Shown piece after piece: positions 7,512-17,853 of a stretch of DNA of 64,000 nt; positions within the stretch are counted from its first letter, which is position 1; each line of letters starts with the position of its first letter. The stretch comes from JAFDZW01 sp964404255 (GTDB taxonomy: Bacteria; Bacteroidota; Ignavibacteria; Palsa-1295), in NCBI GenBank assembly GCA_964404255.1, contig CAYOJJ010000001.1, positions 124,001-188,000 on the forward strand, read 5' to 3'. The position numbers were made by a program, and so were the translations under genes. The notes below the pieces were generated by a model. The model made no database searches and was not told where the DNA came from. It saw nothing but the letters and a program-made list of their open reading frames with translations.

Positions 7512-10500
7512 ATGAAAAAACTTGTTACAATCGCTCTTTTAGTGATCGTCTCGATATTCTGCTCCCGGATATCGCTTGCTCGTCGCGGCAATCCAAGCGT
7601 CTATACGACTTCGAATGCTGCCTTCCAATATTATGTCGTAGATTCTGACGACGACGATCCCCGCACCCCCACCTATAAGTTCGTCGATACCCTTTATAAT
7701 CAGGGTCAGTGGACGAGAATCACCGGTTTTTCCGATAATGATGACGGTGCAAAATTATTCCCCGATCCGGGCACAAGCACATACTTTGAATTTTATAATT
7801 CTTTCGCCGAATGGCAGCCTGTCCGGGCGCTCGGTGTCAATGGCTTGATGACCCTCGATACGTTCAATTACTACCCGGAAACCGCCCATAACACCACATT
7901 CCCGATCGGCACCATCAATCCGAACTTCTTATCGGTTATTGCTCCGCTTTGGGGAGATATGGAATTCCGTACTGCCGGTGATTCTTCCAAGGTATTCATG
8001 AGACAGACAACCGATACCTTGTATGTCACCTACTATAATTTATTCTTAAAAGGTACGAACGGCCAGGTCCGCTCGACTTTCCAGGCAGTTTTCGCCCGCC
8101 CCGATTCTTCTATCACATTCTATTATAAGAGCTTCGATGGCAATTGGAAAGGCTTTACTGCTGCCCAAATGTTTCAAAAGCTTTGTACGATCGGCGTTGG
8201 TAATACCAACCGGTCCTGGGGTACCAACTACCTCGATAGGGGCGTCTATTATGCCAAGACTCAGACTTCACAGATCTATGCCCAGCCGCTCCATAATAGC
8301 TTAGCAGTAAAATTCCTCCGGGTGATCCCGAATTTCCTGCACGCCAAATCGATCGATTTCCCATCGTTCGATCGCTATGAAATAGCGACCAACCAGTTCC
8401 AGCCACAGGTAACGGTGGAAAACCTAACCGGTTCGAACCGTATGGCCTATGTGCAGAACCGCATTACCAATCTTGCCACTGGCGCTCCGGTCTATTCCCG
8501 TACCGATAGCTTCCTCGTCGGTTTTAACAGCTCGACCTCTTATACCGGCACGGCATTCCAGGGCTTAAGCTGCGGCACCTATCGTTTAACCATGATCTGC
8601 TCCTTCCCGAGCATCGTCAATGGCGATGGCTGGACCCCGGATAATACGCTGACCCGCGATTTCGTCGTCATGAATTCGAACACCCCGCCGTTCTTCGACG
8701 ACTTTGTAAAGCTCGATCCCTGTAACTGGCACTATGACGGTGCATCGGCCCTCGATAACACTACCGGCTTTATCGATCCGGAATCTCCGGTGGCAACCGG
8801 CAGCATCGTGCTTAACCGCCGCGATATTTTAGGCAATACCTATATTCAGGATAATGCCGGTGATTCGATTACCTCTGCCCCGATCAACCTACAGGGTAAG
8901 AGCAATGCCTGGATCTGTTTCAGCTACCAGCGCGCTGCTAAGATGGATACGACCATTGCCGGTGTAATGACCCGCACGATCGTCGGCCCTGAAGCTGCCG
9001 TTGTCGATTCGAACGGTAATCTTTCCCGTGCCGGCGATACCCTTGCGATCGACGTTCTCGCTTCGACAGGTACGAAGTGGAATCCTTCTGCTGCTTCCTG
9101 GACACAGATCGCTGCTATCCCGGGTGGTATCGATGCCAGCACAAAGAAATTCCGTGTACAGATCCCATCCGATTATATCCACGATCATACTCGCGTACGT
9201 CTGCGTTTACTCGGTAAGAATACCACGCCGATCGCTATCGTTACCCCAGGCGTTCCGCCGCCGGATGATGATGATAACTGGCTCATCGATGGCTTTGAGG
9301 TCAATGCTGCTTCAGGTGGCCAGGTCGATCTCGAGCCGTATGATATGAATCTCGGTAACGGGTACTTTACTCATGTACCGCGCAGTATTAAGTTCGTTAC
9401 TCCGCGCGTTACCGTTTCTAATAATGGTACCGTTGCTAACCTCGCTACCTATGGCACGCACTTAGTGGTCAAAGATGCCTTGAACCGTGCCGTCTATGAT
9501 CGCGTACAGAGCTTGTACAATCCGCCACAACATGGCGATACGACGATCTCCTATCCGCAATGGGGTATCGAAGGCAGCCAGGGTGGTGTATTCACCAGCC
9601 GCGTTCAGATGGAGCAGAACTTCAATGAGATCCGCCGTCAGAACGATACGATCACGCTCTATCGTACGCTGTTTATCGATGATAAATATGCTTATGACGA
9701 TGGCGTTGCCGATACGGCCGGTTCAATGACCGAAGCCGATTCGCACTTCTTCCTCGATTTCAAGCCGATGGTCTCCGATTCGATCCGCGGTTTCGATTTC
9801 TATCATCTCGATGCTACCGGCACGACCAACTGGGCCGTTACTTTCCGTAACCTCACCGGTACCACGCTTGCAACCCGCGTCTTCAGCTACAATACCTTGC
9901 AGCGTGGATTCATGCGCGGCACCATCACTCCGTTCTACCTGAACGCCGATAGCACCTACCGCATCGAGTTCAATATGACACAGGGTCATGGCCTTGGTGG
10001 CGATGCTGCTAAGGGCCTCGTCTGGCTTTCGAAGATCGATCAGGGTCCGACCAAGAAATACACGGCTCTGTATCCGAACCTGCTTTCGCTCTTCCGCGAT
10101 GCTAATGGTACGCAGTACATCACTTCCGATGGTACAGCCCGCAATGGCGCCGGTGGTGGACCGCTGCTGCCGATGGTTCGTCTGGTGTTCACCGGTTCGG
10201 CTCAGTTCTTACCGGTTGAATTGGCAAGCTTCGATGCTCGTCGTACTTCCAATGGCGAAGTATCGCTGGCCTTCCGTACTGCGAAAGAAGAAAATGCCCG
10301 CGAATTCAATGTCGAACGTGAGACGGAGAACGGTTGGGTATCGGTCGGTACAGTAGCCGCCCATAATGCCCAGCTTGGTGCTAACTATGCACTTGTCGAT
10401 AACAACGCTCCGTTCACCCGCGTGAACTACCGCTTATCCGAGACCGATCTCGATGGTACCAACCGCATCAGCGGCTATGCAGCGGCAAGTCCGTTTGCTG

Positions 10501-10751
10501 CTACCGAAGCGCTTTCGGTGACGGTATCGCCGAATCCGGTTGTCGATCATATCCATGCGCAGTTGAGCGGCGTTACAGAACCGGCAACGATCAAGATCTA
10601 CGATGCTCTCGGCAAGGTCGTCCTGAGCACGAGCGCTGCTTCGAACGGTACACTTGATCTCGATGCCAGCCAACTTGCTGCCGGCAAGTACACGCTCGAT
10701 GTAACGAGTGCCGCAGCTCAGGCCAGAACCGCTATTATCGTGACCAAATAA
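7512..10751 (+). CDS. Large T9SS-exported surface protein
   Basis: A 1079-aa protein. The frame extends upstream to 7482, but MKKLVTIALLVIVSIF at 7512 is a standard signal peptide start, ending near SLA|RRGN. Residues of about 80-260 form a nidogen-like globular region (VIAPLWGDMEF, DTLYVTYYNLF), followed by long beta-rich segments. The last 80 residues are a type A T9SS sorting domain (VSPNPVVDHIHAQLSG, IKIYDALGKVV, LAAGKYTLDVTS). Codon use is markedly more GC-rich and uniform than in neighbours, which suggests strong expression; this is inference. A strong terminator follows 25 bases after the stop. Its ligand or structural role is unknown. Confidence 0.85.
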   Translation: MKKLVTIALLVIVSIFCSRISLARRGNPSVYTTSNAAFQYYVVDSDDDDPRTPTYKFVDTLYNQGQWTRITGFSDNDDGAKLFPDPGTSTYFEFYNSFAEWQPVRALGVNGLMTLDTFNYYPETAHNTTFPIGTINPNFLSVIAPLWGDMEFRTAGDSSKVFMRQTTDTLYVTYYNLFLKGTNGQVRSTFQAVFARPDSSITFYYKSFDGNWKGFTAAQMFQKLCTIGVGNTNRSWGTNYLDRGVYYAKTQTSQIYAQPLHNSLAVKFLRVIPNFLHAKSIDFPSFDRYEIATNQFQPQVTVENLTGSNRMAYVQNRITNLATGAPVYSRTDSFLVGFNSSTSYTGTAFQGLSCGTYRLTMICSFPSIVNGDGWTPDNTLTRDFVVMNSNTPPFFDDFVKLDPCNWHYDGASALDNTTGFIDPESPVATGSIVLNRRDILGNTYIQDNAGDSITSAPINLQGKSNAWICFSYQRAAKMDTTIAGVMTRTIVGPEAAVVDSNGNLSRAGDTLAIDVLASTGTKWNPSAASWTQIAAIPGGIDASTKKFRVQIPSDYIHDHTRVRLRLLGKNTTPIAIVTPGVPPPDDDDNWLIDGFEVNAASGGQVDLEPYDMNLGNGYFTHVPRSIKFVTPRVTVSNNGTVANLATYGTHLVVKDALNRAVYDRVQSLYNPPQHGDTTISYPQWGIEGSQGGVFTSRVQMEQNFNEIRRQNDTITLYRTLFIDDKYAYDDGVADTAGSMTEADSHFFLDFKPMVSDSIRGFDFYHLDATGTTNWAVTFRNLTGTTLATRVFSYNTLQRGFMRGTITPFYLNADSTYRIEFNMTQGHGLGGDAAKGLVWLSKIDQGPTKKYTALYPNLLSLFRDANGTQYITSDGTARNGAGGGPLLPMVRLVFTGSAQFLPVELASFDARRTSNGEVSLAFRTAKEENAREFNVERETENGWVSVGTVAAHNAQLGANYALVDNNAPFTRVNYRLSETDLDGTNRISGYAAASPFAATEALSVTVSPNPVVDHIHAQLSGVTEPATIKIYDALGKVVLSTSAASNGTLDLDASQLAAGKYTLDVTSAAAQARTAIIVTK

Positions 10752-10776
10752 GTCACTCTAAAAATGATAATAAAAA

Positions 10777-10803
10777 ATGGGGCCCTACGGCCCCATTTTT
10801 TTT
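10777..10803 (+). terminator. Rho-independent terminator after the 7512-10751 gene
   Basis: An 8-bp perfect stem (ATGGGGCC at 10777-10784 with GGCCCCAT at 10789-10796), loop CTAC, followed by an uninterrupted T run to 10803. An A run precedes the stem. Confidence 0.9.
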
Positions 10804-10845
10804 GCCCTATCGCTGTCACAAATTCCTTTTTTTCGTGTTGATTAT

Positions 10846-13374
10846 ATGATGCCGATCCTACGGTTCCGGTTAGTACTTCTCTTTCTGATATGGTTTGCGC
10901 CGTTGCTTCGGGCGCAGACAGGATTACCGACAACTGGAAAAAGCTTTACGTTTGCCATTCCCGAAGGTCCCGATAACCTTGTCCCCGTTTCCAGCACACC
11001 GGATTCCTCAAAATTATATCTTTATCTTTCTACTTCTTCTGCCGGCACTGCAACGATCTGGTCGCCTTCGGGATATACGACTACTTTCTCCTATCCTGCC
11101 GTTTCGAGTATGAGGATCGAACTACCGTATTCGATGATGCTGCTCCATAATACCGGTAAAGTAGATAAAGGTATGATCCTGACCACCACTACACCGGTAC
11201 AGCTTGTCTATCACGACTTTTTCCCTGCCGGCGGCGAAATGACTCAGATATACCCCGATCCGGCGCTCGATACCAGTTACAGCATTGCCACCTGGGGATT
11301 ATATAACGATCCCGGAGAAGACAATCATACCCAGTTTGCCATTACAGCCACGGCCGATAATACCACAGTTACTATCGAACCGGCTGTACAGCCTATCGGC
11401 TTTCCTTCGGCCGCACCTTTTACGGTAACGCTCAATAGAGGTGAATGCTATATCGTCAAGGCAGATACTACCGGTCTTCCTTTGTCCACTTCTCTTTCAG
11501 GCTCGGTTGTTCATGCGGATAAACCGGTGAGCGTTATTTCCGCATTAAGTTGCGGTTATGTCCCGACGGGTACCGAAGCCTGCAATATGCTCCTGAACAT
11601 GGAGATCCCAAAGAAATTCACTGATACGATCTTCTATACCACTTCCTTCGGCGATTTCCCGGGCTACGAACTACTGTTTACTTCCGATGTCGCCAATTAC
11701 TTTGTGATTGCCAGCAATGGAACAACCTATCAATCCTCGAATGGAGTCACGATCGTACCATTCACAAATACACCAATGCAATTTACGGTAACAGCGCCGG
11801 CACACTGTTACCAACTTTCCATGGGCTCTGCCTTTAGTGGCATTTTCAACGGAACAGGTGATCCTTCGCTTGTAACCGTCCTGCCGCAGTCATTATATCT
11901 CGATTCCCTGGAATGGTTCACACCCGATAGCCTGGAATATTTTCAGGGAGGGGCGCCATTTCCTCATTTCGTTTCGGTTGTCTATCCTCAAAGCGCCGAG
12001 TCTTCTATTCTGCTCGATAAGCGACCGATCGTAAGCCTTGCAACACCAGCCCCGATCTTCGGTACAAATTTTAGCAGTATTATCGTTCAGGTCAATCCGG
12101 GTACTCACCAGCTTACTTCTTCAGAACCGATCTTTGCTATTGCCAATGGGGCCGGCAATGCCGATTCCTATTCCTATAATATCTGCCATTACCTTACAGG
12201 GATAAAGTGCGATAGCATTCGCTCTGGGCTTTCCTTCGATACCCTGCAGACAAAAAATAATAGACCGAGCATCCTCACTTGCCGTGATTTCGATATTCCG
12301 ATCCTGCTTCAGAGTGTAGCCACCGATAATTTAAACAAGATCAGCGGCTCCTTTACATTCGATAACAGCCGTTTTACCTATACAGGCTATTCTAATGGAC
12401 AAGCTGTTTTACCTGCTGCTCTTTCAGTAACGACAACCACAAACGGACAGATCGATTATACCATAACCGGCCCCATCGCCTTTAATGGCACCGATACGCT
12501 CATGATCTTACACTTTCATGCAAATGAGCGCAGCGGTGGTACGGCATTCAATTTACAATCGACACTGTATCAATCGGGCGGTGATTGCCCGCCGGCTCAG
12601 GTATTTCAAAACCAAACAATGTATCCGACCGTCAATATCATTAGAGATACCTCCAGTGCGCAATTCTCTTTCAGTATCGATAATGCACAGGCGGGTACCA
12701 TTACTCATGGTTCATTGCACTTAACACAGCCGGCCATCGAGACTATTTCTGGCTTTACGGTACATCTTACCTACAATCACGATCTGCTATCGCTTGAAGC
12801 GGTGAAGGGTGGATCGCTATCACCTGCTTCATCGGCAACACCGGCAAGTACCTCTATCCCACAAACCGATAGTTATACTATCGGTTGTTTTCCGGCGATC
12901 GCTGCAGGACAAACCGGTGAAGTGCTGACCTTCGATTTTTCTACATACATAACCGATAGCACTACCACGCCAGTCTATTGTGAGGTAGTCGGCATTACGA
13001 ATACCCGCCCCTGCCCACTCGATATTCTTGCCCTGCCGATAAGCGAAGCAACATTTATTGAGGCCGATACCTGCGGGACTTCGCTGCTACGGACTGTCAC
13101 TCAGCGGCAACCTATTAAGATCGTAGCCATCACTCCCAATCCTGTCGGCAATTCGGCAAAGATCAGCTTTAACGGGCCATTAAATAAAGGAGCATATCAG
13201 CTTTCTATATTCAATGAGCTTGGCAGGCGGGTTGCTATTCGAACGATCGCTCTGCCCCAAGGGCAAACGACGATAACTCTCGACGATCTTTCCTCTTTTG
13301 GCAGTGGGCAATATTTCTTTGAAATTGCTCTATATGACCAACGATACACTGGTTCCTTCTTGATTCGGAACTAA
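10846..13374 (+). CDS. T9SS-exported protein with IgGFc-binding-like N-terminal domain
   Basis: An 842-aa protein. The frame is open from 10777, but that region contains the upstream terminator, so the start is ATG 10846 (MMPILRFRLVLLFL), giving a signal peptide ending LLRA|QTG. Residues of about 30-430 resemble the IgGFc-binding N-terminal domain (DNTTVTIEPA, HADKPVSVISALSCG, paired cysteines). Residues of about 450-740 contain two cohesin-like beta domains (SGSFTFDNSRFTYTGYS and GFTVHLTYNHDLLSLEAV). The C-terminal 80 residues are a T9SS type A sorting domain (ITPNPVGNSAKISFNG, GSGQYFFEIALYD). It is probably an adhesive surface protein. Confidence 0.85.
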   Translation: MMPILRFRLVLLFLIWFAPLLRAQTGLPTTGKSFTFAIPEGPDNLVPVSSTPDSSKLYLYLSTSSAGTATIWSPSGYTTTFSYPAVSSMRIELPYSMMLLHNTGKVDKGMILTTTTPVQLVYHDFFPAGGEMTQIYPDPALDTSYSIATWGLYNDPGEDNHTQFAITATADNTTVTIEPAVQPIGFPSAAPFTVTLNRGECYIVKADTTGLPLSTSLSGSVVHADKPVSVISALSCGYVPTGTEACNMLLNMEIPKKFTDTIFYTTSFGDFPGYELLFTSDVANYFVIASNGTTYQSSNGVTIVPFTNTPMQFTVTAPAHCYQLSMGSAFSGIFNGTGDPSLVTVLPQSLYLDSLEWFTPDSLEYFQGGAPFPHFVSVVYPQSAESSILLDKRPIVSLATPAPIFGTNFSSIIVQVNPGTHQLTSSEPIFAIANGAGNADSYSYNICHYLTGIKCDSIRSGLSFDTLQTKNNRPSILTCRDFDIPILLQSVATDNLNKISGSFTFDNSRFTYTGYSNGQAVLPAALSVTTTTNGQIDYTITGPIAFNGTDTLMILHFHANERSGGTAFNLQSTLYQSGGDCPPAQVFQNQTMYPTVNIIRDTSSAQFSFSIDNAQAGTITHGSLHLTQPAIETISGFTVHLTYNHDLLSLEAVKGGSLSPASSATPASTSIPQTDSYTIGCFPAIAAGQTGEVLTFDFSTYITDSTTTPVYCEVVGITNTRPCPLDILALPISEATFIEADTCGTSLLRTVTQRQPIKIVAITPNPVGNSAKISFNGPLNKGAYQLSIFNELGRRVAIRTIALPQGQTTITLDDLSSFGSGQYFFEIALYDQRYTGSFLIRN

Positions 13375-13474
13375 TTGCTTCTCTGGCACCTATTATTTCG
13401 GTTAATTGGAAACCCGATTCTTTCCCGCACCGTAAGTAAAGGTTTGATGTTGTTTCCATTCAATCTTTTGATAT

Positions 13475-16405
13475 ATGCGTAAACTTCTTTTCTCTTTTGC
13501 ACTTGCCGCTTTGGTTTCGCAAGCAGTTGCGAAGACCGATTACAAGGTTGAACATCATACATCACCCGACGGCAAATACACCTATACGACCGTAAGCGGC
13601 GATCCGCTTGGTGTTCGTATTTATACTTTAAAGAATGGATTAACCGTCTATCTTTCGGTTAATAAGAATGCTCCCCGCATTCAAACGCTTATTCCGGTAC
13701 GCGCCGGCAGTAAGAACGATCCTTCCGATGCGACCGGGCTTGCCCACTACCTCGAGCATTTGCTCTTCAAAGGCACCGATAAATACGGCTCGCTCGATTA
13801 TGGAAAAGAAAAACCGCTGCTTGATGAGATTACGAACCGATTCGAGGATTATCGTAATACGACCGATCCTGCCCAGCGCAAGATAAAATATCATCAGATC
13901 GATTCCGTCTCCGGCCTTGCCGCTAAGTATGCTATCGCCAATGAGTACGATAAAATGCTCGGCGCTATCGGCGCGAAGGGTACGAATGCTCATACATGGC
14001 TCGAAGAGACAGTCTATGAGAACGATATTCCGTCCAACCAACTGAAGAAATGGCTGACCATCGAAGGTGAGCGCTTCCGCCATCCGGTACTTCGCCTGTT
14101 CCATACCGAGCTTGAAGCCGTGTATGAAGAAAAGAACCGTGGTATCGATAACGATGGTAACGAGCAGTTCGAGCAGACCATGGCAGAACTCTTCAAACAC
14201 CATACCTATGGTACTCAGACTACCATCGGAACGGTTGAGCACCTGAAGAACCCTTCGATCAAGAAGATCGAGCAGTACTATAACACGTACTATGTGCCGA
14301 ATAATATGGCTGTCGTGCTTTCAGGCGATCTTGATCCCGATAAGACTATCGTCATGGTCGACGAAGCTTTCGGTTCGCTGCCATCGAAACCGGTACCGGC
14401 TTTCACTTATGTGCCGGAAGATCCGTCAACCACGCCGGTTCATAAAGAAGTATTCGGGCCCGATCCGGAAAGTGTGCTGATCGGTTTCAGGCTTCCGGGT
14501 ATTAACAGCCATGAAGCGCTCGTTGCAACGATGATCGATAAAATCTTATCGAATAATGTTGCCGGTCTTTTCGATCTCGATCTCAACCAGCAGCAGAAAG
14601 TGCTCAATGCCGGTACGTTCATGGAACAGCAGACCGATTACAGTATGCACTTCTTGCAGGGTGCACCGCTCGAAGGACAAAAGCTCGAAGATGTCGAGAA
14701 GCTTATGCTTGGAGAGCTCGATAAGATCAAGAACGGCCAGTTCGATAATGACCTAATGCCGGCAATCGTGAACGATCTTACCGTTCAGCGTATCCGTGCT
14801 ACCGAAAGCAACGATGCCCGCGCCAGCCAGATGATGCTTGCTTATATTCATCACGAAGATTGGCAGAACGTTAGCGCTCAGCTTGACGATCTGGCAAAGA
14901 TCACAAAGCAGGAGGTTATGGATGTAGCGAAAAAGTATTATTCCTGGTATGTGACCGTCTATAAACGAGTGGGCCAGCGTAATTCGCCGAAGGTCGAAAA
15001 ACCCGAGATCACCGGTGTAAGCGTAAACCGCGAGGCCGAATCGCCGTTTGTTAAACAGGTCATCAATACCCCGGCGGATAAAGTCGCTCCGCGCTTCCTC
15101 GATTACCAGCACGATATCGAGTTCAAAAAATTGCAGAGCGGCATCCCGATCCACTATCTGCATAACGATGAGAACCAGTTATTCTCGTTGTATTATTTGC
15201 TCGATATGGGTTCGCATCAGGATAAGAAGATGGCCTATGCTATCGAGTATTTGAACTTCCTCGGTACCAACGATATGGATGCCGAAGCGCTGAAGAAAAA
15301 ACTCTATAGCCTTGGCTTGAGCTTAAATGTCTCTTCGACGAATGAGCAGGTCTATGTATCGCTCTCCGGATTGCAAAAGAATTTTGCCGAAGGTGTAGAG
15401 ATCCTTGAAAAACTTATTAACTCGCCGAAGGCCGATGCCGAGGCGTTGGAAAAACTTACAGCAAGGACCTTAAAGAACCGCTCGGATGCAAAGCAGGATA
15501 AGAGGACGATCCTCTTTTCGGCAATGTATAATTATGGCAAATACGGCAAATACAATCCGAATACCGATATTCTTTCCGAAAGCGAGCTTCATGCCCTCAA
15601 ACCGGAAGAGCTTATTACAAAGATCAAAGAGATCCCGACCTTCCAGCATCGCGTCTTATACTACGGGCCCGATCAATCAGCCGGTGTTATCGCCGTGCTT
15701 AATAAGCATCACCATGTACCGGCATCCTTACAGCCGGTACCGGAAGCGGCCGATTATTCCGAACAGCCGACTGATGACAATAAAGTCTATTTCGTGAACT
15801 TCGATATGCAGCAGGCGGAAGTGCTGTTCTTATCGAAGTCCTACAACTACGATCCGACGAAAGTACCGCTGCAAAGTATGTTCAACGAATATTTTGGCGG
15901 TGGTATGTCTTCGGTTGTGTTCCAGAATATTCGTGAAGCCAAAGCGCTTGCGTATTCCGTCTGGTCGAATTACCAGGTACCGCAGAAGAAAAATAAGCCG
16001 AACTACGTCTTCGCGTATGTCGGTACTCAGGCCGATAAACTGCCAGAGACGATGGATGCGATGAACGACCTCTTCGAGAATATGCCGCGTGCCGATAAGC
16101 TCTTCGAGCAATCGAAAGAAGCGATCCGTAATAAGATCGAGACCGAGCGCATCACCCGCGAGGATATTCTCTTTAATTACGAGACGGCCACCAAGCGCGG
16201 CCTCGATCACGATATCCGCAAGGATATTTACTCGCAGGTCTCTTCGATCGACTATGATAAAATCAGCGATTTCCAGAAGAAGTATATCAAAGACCATCAT
16301 TTTACGATCTTAGTACTTGGCAATAAGAATAAGATCGATATGAATAAGCTCAGCAAGTGGGGACCGGTAAAAGAGCTCTCGCTTGATGAGATATTCGGAT
16401 ATTGA
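13475..16405 (+). CDS. M16 family zinc metallopeptidase (insulinase/pitrilysin-like), exported
   Basis: A 976-aa, two-lobed M16 peptidase with signal peptide (cleavage near VSQAVA|KTDY). The inverted zinc motif is intact: H91-Y-L-E94-H95, with the third ligand expected in the E212-E219 stretch (ELEAVYEEKNR). Lobe 1 covers about residues 40-500. Lobe 2 (about 545-976) lacks HxxEH, as expected for the non-catalytic half. NYQVPQKKNKPNYVFAYVGT matches the usual C-lobe strand. It should degrade peptides in the periplasm. It is monocistronic and followed by a bidirectional terminator. Unlike most exported proteins here, its mature N-terminus is not Gln. Confidence 0.95.
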   Translation: MRKLLFSFALAALVSQAVAKTDYKVEHHTSPDGKYTYTTVSGDPLGVRIYTLKNGLTVYLSVNKNAPRIQTLIPVRAGSKNDPSDATGLAHYLEHLLFKGTDKYGSLDYGKEKPLLDEITNRFEDYRNTTDPAQRKIKYHQIDSVSGLAAKYAIANEYDKMLGAIGAKGTNAHTWLEETVYENDIPSNQLKKWLTIEGERFRHPVLRLFHTELEAVYEEKNRGIDNDGNEQFEQTMAELFKHHTYGTQTTIGTVEHLKNPSIKKIEQYYNTYYVPNNMAVVLSGDLDPDKTIVMVDEAFGSLPSKPVPAFTYVPEDPSTTPVHKEVFGPDPESVLIGFRLPGINSHEALVATMIDKILSNNVAGLFDLDLNQQQKVLNAGTFMEQQTDYSMHFLQGAPLEGQKLEDVEKLMLGELDKIKNGQFDNDLMPAIVNDLTVQRIRATESNDARASQMMLAYIHHEDWQNVSAQLDDLAKITKQEVMDVAKKYYSWYVTVYKRVGQRNSPKVEKPEITGVSVNREAESPFVKQVINTPADKVAPRFLDYQHDIEFKKLQSGIPIHYLHNDENQLFSLYYLLDMGSHQDKKMAYAIEYLNFLGTNDMDAEALKKKLYSLGLSLNVSSTNEQVYVSLSGLQKNFAEGVEILEKLINSPKADAEALEKLTARTLKNRSDAKQDKRTILFSAMYNYGKYGKYNPNTDILSESELHALKPEELITKIKEIPTFQHRVLYYGPDQSAGVIAVLNKHHHVPASLQPVPEAADYSEQPTDDNKVYFVNFDMQQAEVLFLSKSYNYDPTKVPLQSMFNEYFGGGMSSVVFQNIREAKALAYSVWSNYQVPQKKNKPNYVFAYVGTQADKLPETMDAMNDLFENMPRADKLFEQSKEAIRNKIETERITREDILFNYETATKRGLDHDIRKDIYSQVSSIDYDKISDFQKKYIKDHHFTILVLGNKNKIDMNKLSKWGPVKELSLDEIFGY

Positions 16406-16423
16406 TAAGAATATCTTTTTAAT

Positions 16424-16452
16424 AAAAAAGTCCGCCACTGGCGGACTTTTTT
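16424..16452. terminator. Bidirectional terminator between the M16 gene and purD
   Basis: A 13-bp perfect stem (AAAAAAGTCCGCC at 16424-16436 with GGCGGACTTTTTT at 16440-16452) and a 3-base loop. T runs flank it on both strands, so it serves the convergent genes on each side. Confidence 0.93.
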
Positions 16453-16470
16453 ATTTTATACGATCGCTTT

Positions 16471-17784
16471 TTACTGCACATTCATCGGTAATGCCTTATG
16501 GCCGATGTCACTTCTATAATAGGCTCCGTCGAACGATAACTCATGAACCGCATTATACGCGGCGGTGATGGTAGATTGCAATTCATCGCCGAAGCCGATG
16601 GCCGTTACCGAAAGCACGCGGCCACCGGAAGTAACGATATCGCCATGCTCATCTTTCTTCGTAGCGGCATGAAAGACCGCTATTCCCTGCTCGACCTCAC
16701 GCTGTTGATTAAAGTGATCGAGCCCTTCGATCTTCTTACCGGTTTCGAAGGAATCGGGATATCCGCCGCTTGCCATCACCACGGTAACCGCCGTTGCATC
16801 GAAAGAGGTGATCGGCAGATGCTCTTTCAACCGGCTGGTAGCTGCAGCAAGTAAGAGCTCGGCAAAATCTCCCTGAATAAGCGGAATTACTACCTGTGCT
16901 TCGGGATCGCCGAAACGAACATTAAACTCTACCACGCGGGCACGATTATTACGGATCATTAGTCCGCAATACAGTACTCCCTTGTACGTACGTCCTTCTT
17001 CACGAAGGCCGCGAAGTACCGGCATAATAATTTCATTCTTTACCTGCTCGAGTACTTCTGCCGTAACGATAGGCGCCGGAGCATAGGCACCCATACCGCC
17101 GGTGTTCTTGCCGCGGTCACCATCGAGAATACGTTTATGGTCCTGAGCCGGAGCAAGCGTATCGAAATCGATACCATCGGTAATGGCAAAAACGCTTGCT
17201 TCTTCGCCCTGCATAAATTCTTCGATCACGATCCGCGCGCCGGCTTCACCAAAAATGCGTCGGCTAAAAATATCATCCATCGTATGAAGCGCCTCTGCTT
17301 CAGTCTCCACAATAATTACACCTTTACCGGCTGCAAGGCCATCGGCTTTAATGACAGCAGGATAATTCAGATGGCGAAGAAAGGCACGGGCTTCAAGCTG
17401 TTCGGTAGCCGTGAAGACGGCATAGCGGGCGGTCGGGACGTTGTGCCGATGCATAAATTCTTTGGCAAAGGCTTTCGAGGTTTCGAGCAGTGCGGCATTC
17501 TTATGCGGGCCGAAGACGGGGATGCGTTCTTCATCAAGCGCATCGGCTACTCCGGCGCCAAGCGGCATTTCCGGCCCTACGACGACAAGATCGATTCGTT
17601 CGCGAAGCGCAAAGCCGACAACGGACTTCGCATCGGTCGGGACGACCTCGGATACCAGGTCGGCAACGGCAGCGATACCGGCATTTCCCGGCGCACAAAA
17701 GATCTGAGAGACAAGCGGAGATTGCTTTAACTTCCAGCAGATAACATGTTCACGGGCGCCTGAGCCTAATACTAAAATGCGCAT
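16471..17784 (-). CDS. purD: Phosphoribosylamine-glycine ligase
   Basis: A 437-aa ATP-grasp enzyme joining glycine to phosphoribosylamine, the second step of purine synthesis. The start MRILVLGSGAREHVICWKL is the N-domain signature. The ATP-grasp motifs follow: KADGLAAGKGVIIV (about 142-155), DHKRILDGDRGKNTGGMGAY and VVEFNVRFGDPEAQVV with the Mg-binding acidic residues. Length matches the family (about 420-435). No other pur gene is nearby. It stops just inside the terminator shared with the M16 gene. Confidence 0.97.
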   Translation of the reverse strand: MRILVLGSGAREHVICWKLKQSPLVSQIFCAPGNAGIAAVADLVSEVVPTDAKSVVGFALRERIDLVVVGPEMPLGAGVADALDEERIPVFGPHKNAALLETSKAFAKEFMHRHNVPTARYAVFTATEQLEARAFLRHLNYPAVIKADGLAAGKGVIIVETEAEALHTMDDIFSRRIFGEAGARIVIEEFMQGEEASVFAITDGIDFDTLAPAQDHKRILDGDRGKNTGGMGAYAPAPIVTAEVLEQVKNEIIMPVLRGLREEGRTYKGVLYCGLMIRNNRARVVEFNVRFGDPEAQVVIPLIQGDFAELLLAAATSRLKEHLPITSFDATAVTVVMASGGYPDSFETGKKIEGLDHFNQQREVEQGIAVFHAATKKDEHGDIVTSGGRVLSVTAIGFGDELQSTITAAYNAVHELSFDGAYYRSDIGHKALPMNVQ

Positions 17785-17853
17785 GGGTCGTACGGGCGAA
17801 TAATAAAATGCAAAATTACGGAATAGAACACCTTCGTGGGGGAAAAGGGAGAT

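Noticed and set aside
13640..14242. Open frame of 200 codons antisense to the M16 peptidase gene
   Set aside because: It lies wholly inside the M16 gene; its product has no known fold and the frame follows from codon bias of the real gene.
17137..17730. Open frame of 197 codons antisense to purD
   Set aside because: purD is certain from its motifs; the antisense product shows no domain.
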